Positions 61,906 through 64,000 of a DNA stretch of 64,000 nucleotides are shown in pieces. The translations under genes were made by a program, and so were the position numbers. The DNA comes from Allodiplogaster sudhausi. Taxonomy: Eukaryota; Nematoda; Chromadorea; Rhabditida; Diplogasteridae. Within the stretch, counting starts at the first letter, position 1. Every line of letters begins with the position of its first letter. Location of the stretch: assembly GCA_945643635.1 (NCBI GenBank), contig CALZFC010000031.1:2035001-2099000 (forward strand), written 5' to 3'. The notes beneath the pieces are model-generated. The model saw only the letters and a list, made by a program, of their open reading frames with translations. It had not been told where the DNA came from and did not search any database.

Positions 61906-63905
61906 AAGGAAAGACGAATTGGAGTGATGCCATCCAGGATCAAGATCATCTCTTCGCCCTGATAAACGTTGCCTTAGCAACTTCACCTTTCGCAAAGATT
62001 CAGTGCTTTGGATTAGCAACTACATTAAAAAATTATGACAATTCTTATTTCATCAAAAAGGTTAAGCGATCCTGTGAAATGAACAGAAAGTGCAACTCAT
62101 TTCAACTGTCTCTTAATTTATACGTTTTCTTCCTGATCGCGTTCGTGATTGTTTGTATAGCAGTGACTATTTCAGAAAGAATCGGTCGCCTTTATACATA
62201 TCATCTCTCTGGCCGGTACTCGTAGTAAGCCGTTTAAGAGAAAGCGGGTTCTTTGAATGTGAGTCTCCCAATGTATTGTAACAAATACGTTATCTTTGAT
62301 GTGTGTACATTTTCAAGACGAAATAAATACTGTGGATGACGAATAAATATTCTATTGCACCTAGAGATGAGCACTGTACACGAATATTTCAGGTACTTAA
62401 TTTAAAAACTGCAGATTAAAAACTCGCTTTGACATAATTTTTTTTTTAAATTAATGTTGTACCGACCAGAAATTTGCCAGAAGTGCTGCATTCGTCAGAC
62501 GTAATTATGCGTGACGAACCACGCGTTCATTCGTTGTAAGTGGCGATAAGATAAATACAGTTGTTGTTTTTTTTTTGTTGATTGCTTCTAGCGTATTTGA
62601 GAATTTAAATTTTGCCCACATTACTTGGATTTTGGCGACAATACTCCGTAAATCGTAATATTAATCGATGTTAACTAATTTTAAAGATTTCCAAGAGTGC
62701 GTCTGTTCAGATGCTTTCGAAATTTAGTTTTTGAGCCCGCGAAGGTGGAAAAAAAGCCTTATTTTTGAAGTATGGAGGGCTTCTTTGCGTTCGATTACGG
62801 AATCTGGTTTGCAATTTCCATATTAGTTAACACGAAGATTATAGATTCTTGTGGGCGATGTCTCGTTGCGTCATGATCGATCCCAGCACGAAACATTTCG
62901 CTTCTGCAACGAAGCTGTCTTATTTCTTTTAGCTCGTCGTCAATTATGTATTGCTTGCTAAACGGTTATCTTGCATTTGCTGCAGTGCAAATGTCACATT
63001 TACATTCCATTTTATCCCTTAGTTACTATCGTTTTCTACTTATCATTGCGCGCAGCCCCCTTTCTAGTCTGCTACTCTTTCTCGAACTCTGTCACTTTGC
63101 TCTCCGCCTTGTCTTCACCACTCTGCAATCCCATACAGACACCAAAGTTCTATCTTGTTTCTGCCTGCGTTGTGTAATCGTTCATCTTCATTCTATGCAT
63201 TGCCATTGTGGCCATCTTCCCCCACCCCGAGCGGTCTTCGTTCTCGGTTCTTCCTTCCGATGGGATCTTGCGAAATGGTGGGAGAATAAGGAGAATAAGT
63301 CAGCTCATTTGTCCTGGGAACTATGAGAATTCAAAAGTAGCTTATTTTTCTTCTTGGCAGTAAGCCTTTGTGAGAAAAAAATTAACAGCAATTAAGGCAG
63401 AAGAATACATTATTTGCAAAAATCTTTTATTGGAAAGCAAATGAGGAATGCAAACATGCTTGAGAGAGGACTGTTGAAACGGTCTTATCATGAATACTGT
63501 GGGCAATTGTTGTTGAAACGAACTACTATGTCCAAATTTAATCAATTGACTTGTTTCAGCATCAAAGGAGTATGCTCTAAAATTTTCATGTATTGTGGGT
63601 TCTTTAAAAAAACATTCGGATTAGCGAATCTTGGCATTGTGCTTTATTAATCTCATGTTTGAAGAGTGAATAACGCTCCGCTCAACATTATTTTGTCACT
63701 ATTTCGAGAATCTATGTATGTACATGTTTCGACCTTGGAGAACACGACCGTTTTCAAAAATATGTACATAGAAATGGTGGAGATTTCATCCCATGTAAAA
63801 ATTTACTACATTTAACACTTACTGCATTTAACGTGAGGCTTGGCCGGATCTAGAAAATGCTTTATCCTATTCTGATCTAATTTCATGAGATGGTATTCTT
63901 TACAG
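61906..63905. other. Intergenic region between spinster paralogs
   Basis: AT-rich with AATAAA hexamers (for example near 62321 and 62341) suited to the upstream gene's 3' end. A palindrome-like TATGTACAT...ATGTACATA pair lies at 63715-63770. The first exon of the downstream paralog must lie here but was not identified. Confidence 0.5.
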
Positions 63906-64000
63906 GAATGACATTCCTGATGGTGAGCAACATCGAGTTCCTTTGCGTGCTTACGGCGAATTCGCTATTCTCGTCGTCATCAACGTACTCTGTTATATGG
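63906..64000 (+). CDS. Second spinster-type transporter, 5' fragment cut by window edge
   Basis: After TTTACAG the exon reads NDIPDGEQHRVPLRAYGEFA then ILVVINVLCYM and runs off the window. It aligns with exon 2 of the upstream gene (KSLPEQRVTFRDYGGFVILV, VINLLNYMD) with the same phase, so this is a tandem paralog. The first coding exon was not found. Confidence 0.85.

Overview
The window is eukaryotic. Genes are split into many short exons with GT-AG (sometimes GC-AG) introns, exon phases join cleanly, and both strands are used. I read no tRNA, rRNA, CRISPR or prokaryotic feature. The gene set (a protein tyrosine phosphatase that looks like the expanded nematode family, Argonaute, spinster, dicarboxylate carrier, DGAT2-like and LPGAT1-like acyltransferases, ATG codons sitting just after TTTCAG-like sites) suggests an invertebrate, most likely a nematode. 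An EF-hand gene that best resembles the ciliary protein DRC8/EFCAB2 does not fit that easily. The species is not identified.

Layout. 1-9203 (+): 3' part of a gene in which one 129-nt symmetric exon is repeated about 19 times among CT-microsatellite introns, interleaved with eight copies of a short stop-containing terminal-like exon, then three unique terminal exons. 9.4-12.1 kb: a TIR element and CT-rich modules. 12203-15176 (+): a small cysteine-rich secreted protein. 15.2-24.8 kb: duplicated sequence, a broken phosphatase (-), a large imperfect inverted repeat and a broken, 3'-truncated Argonaute (+). 24930-26644 (-): intact mitochondrial dicarboxylate carrier. 26.6-33.1 kb: mostly unassigned, with a few orphan exons. 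33321-42471 (+): LPGAT1-like lysophospholipid acyltransferase whose 2.8-kb intron holds a complete DGAT2/MOGAT-like gene on the other strand (38383-40340). 43464-48426 (-): a NADAR-domain protein with a long SR-rich tail. 49664-50546 (-): small secreted protein. 52604-53502 (-): EF-hand protein. 58038-61905 (+): complete spinster-type transporter, followed at 63906-64000 by the start of a second, related one.

How genes relate. Several products act in lipid handling: LPGAT1-like and DGAT2-like acyltransferases (physically nested) and two spinster-type lipid transporters. Nothing shows they are co-regulated. The strongest leads for novelty are the exon array with decoy terminal exons, the nested acyltransferase pair and the NADAR-SR fusion. 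Exon boundaries below were read by eye and checked by phase and length; none was confirmed by transcripts or database search.
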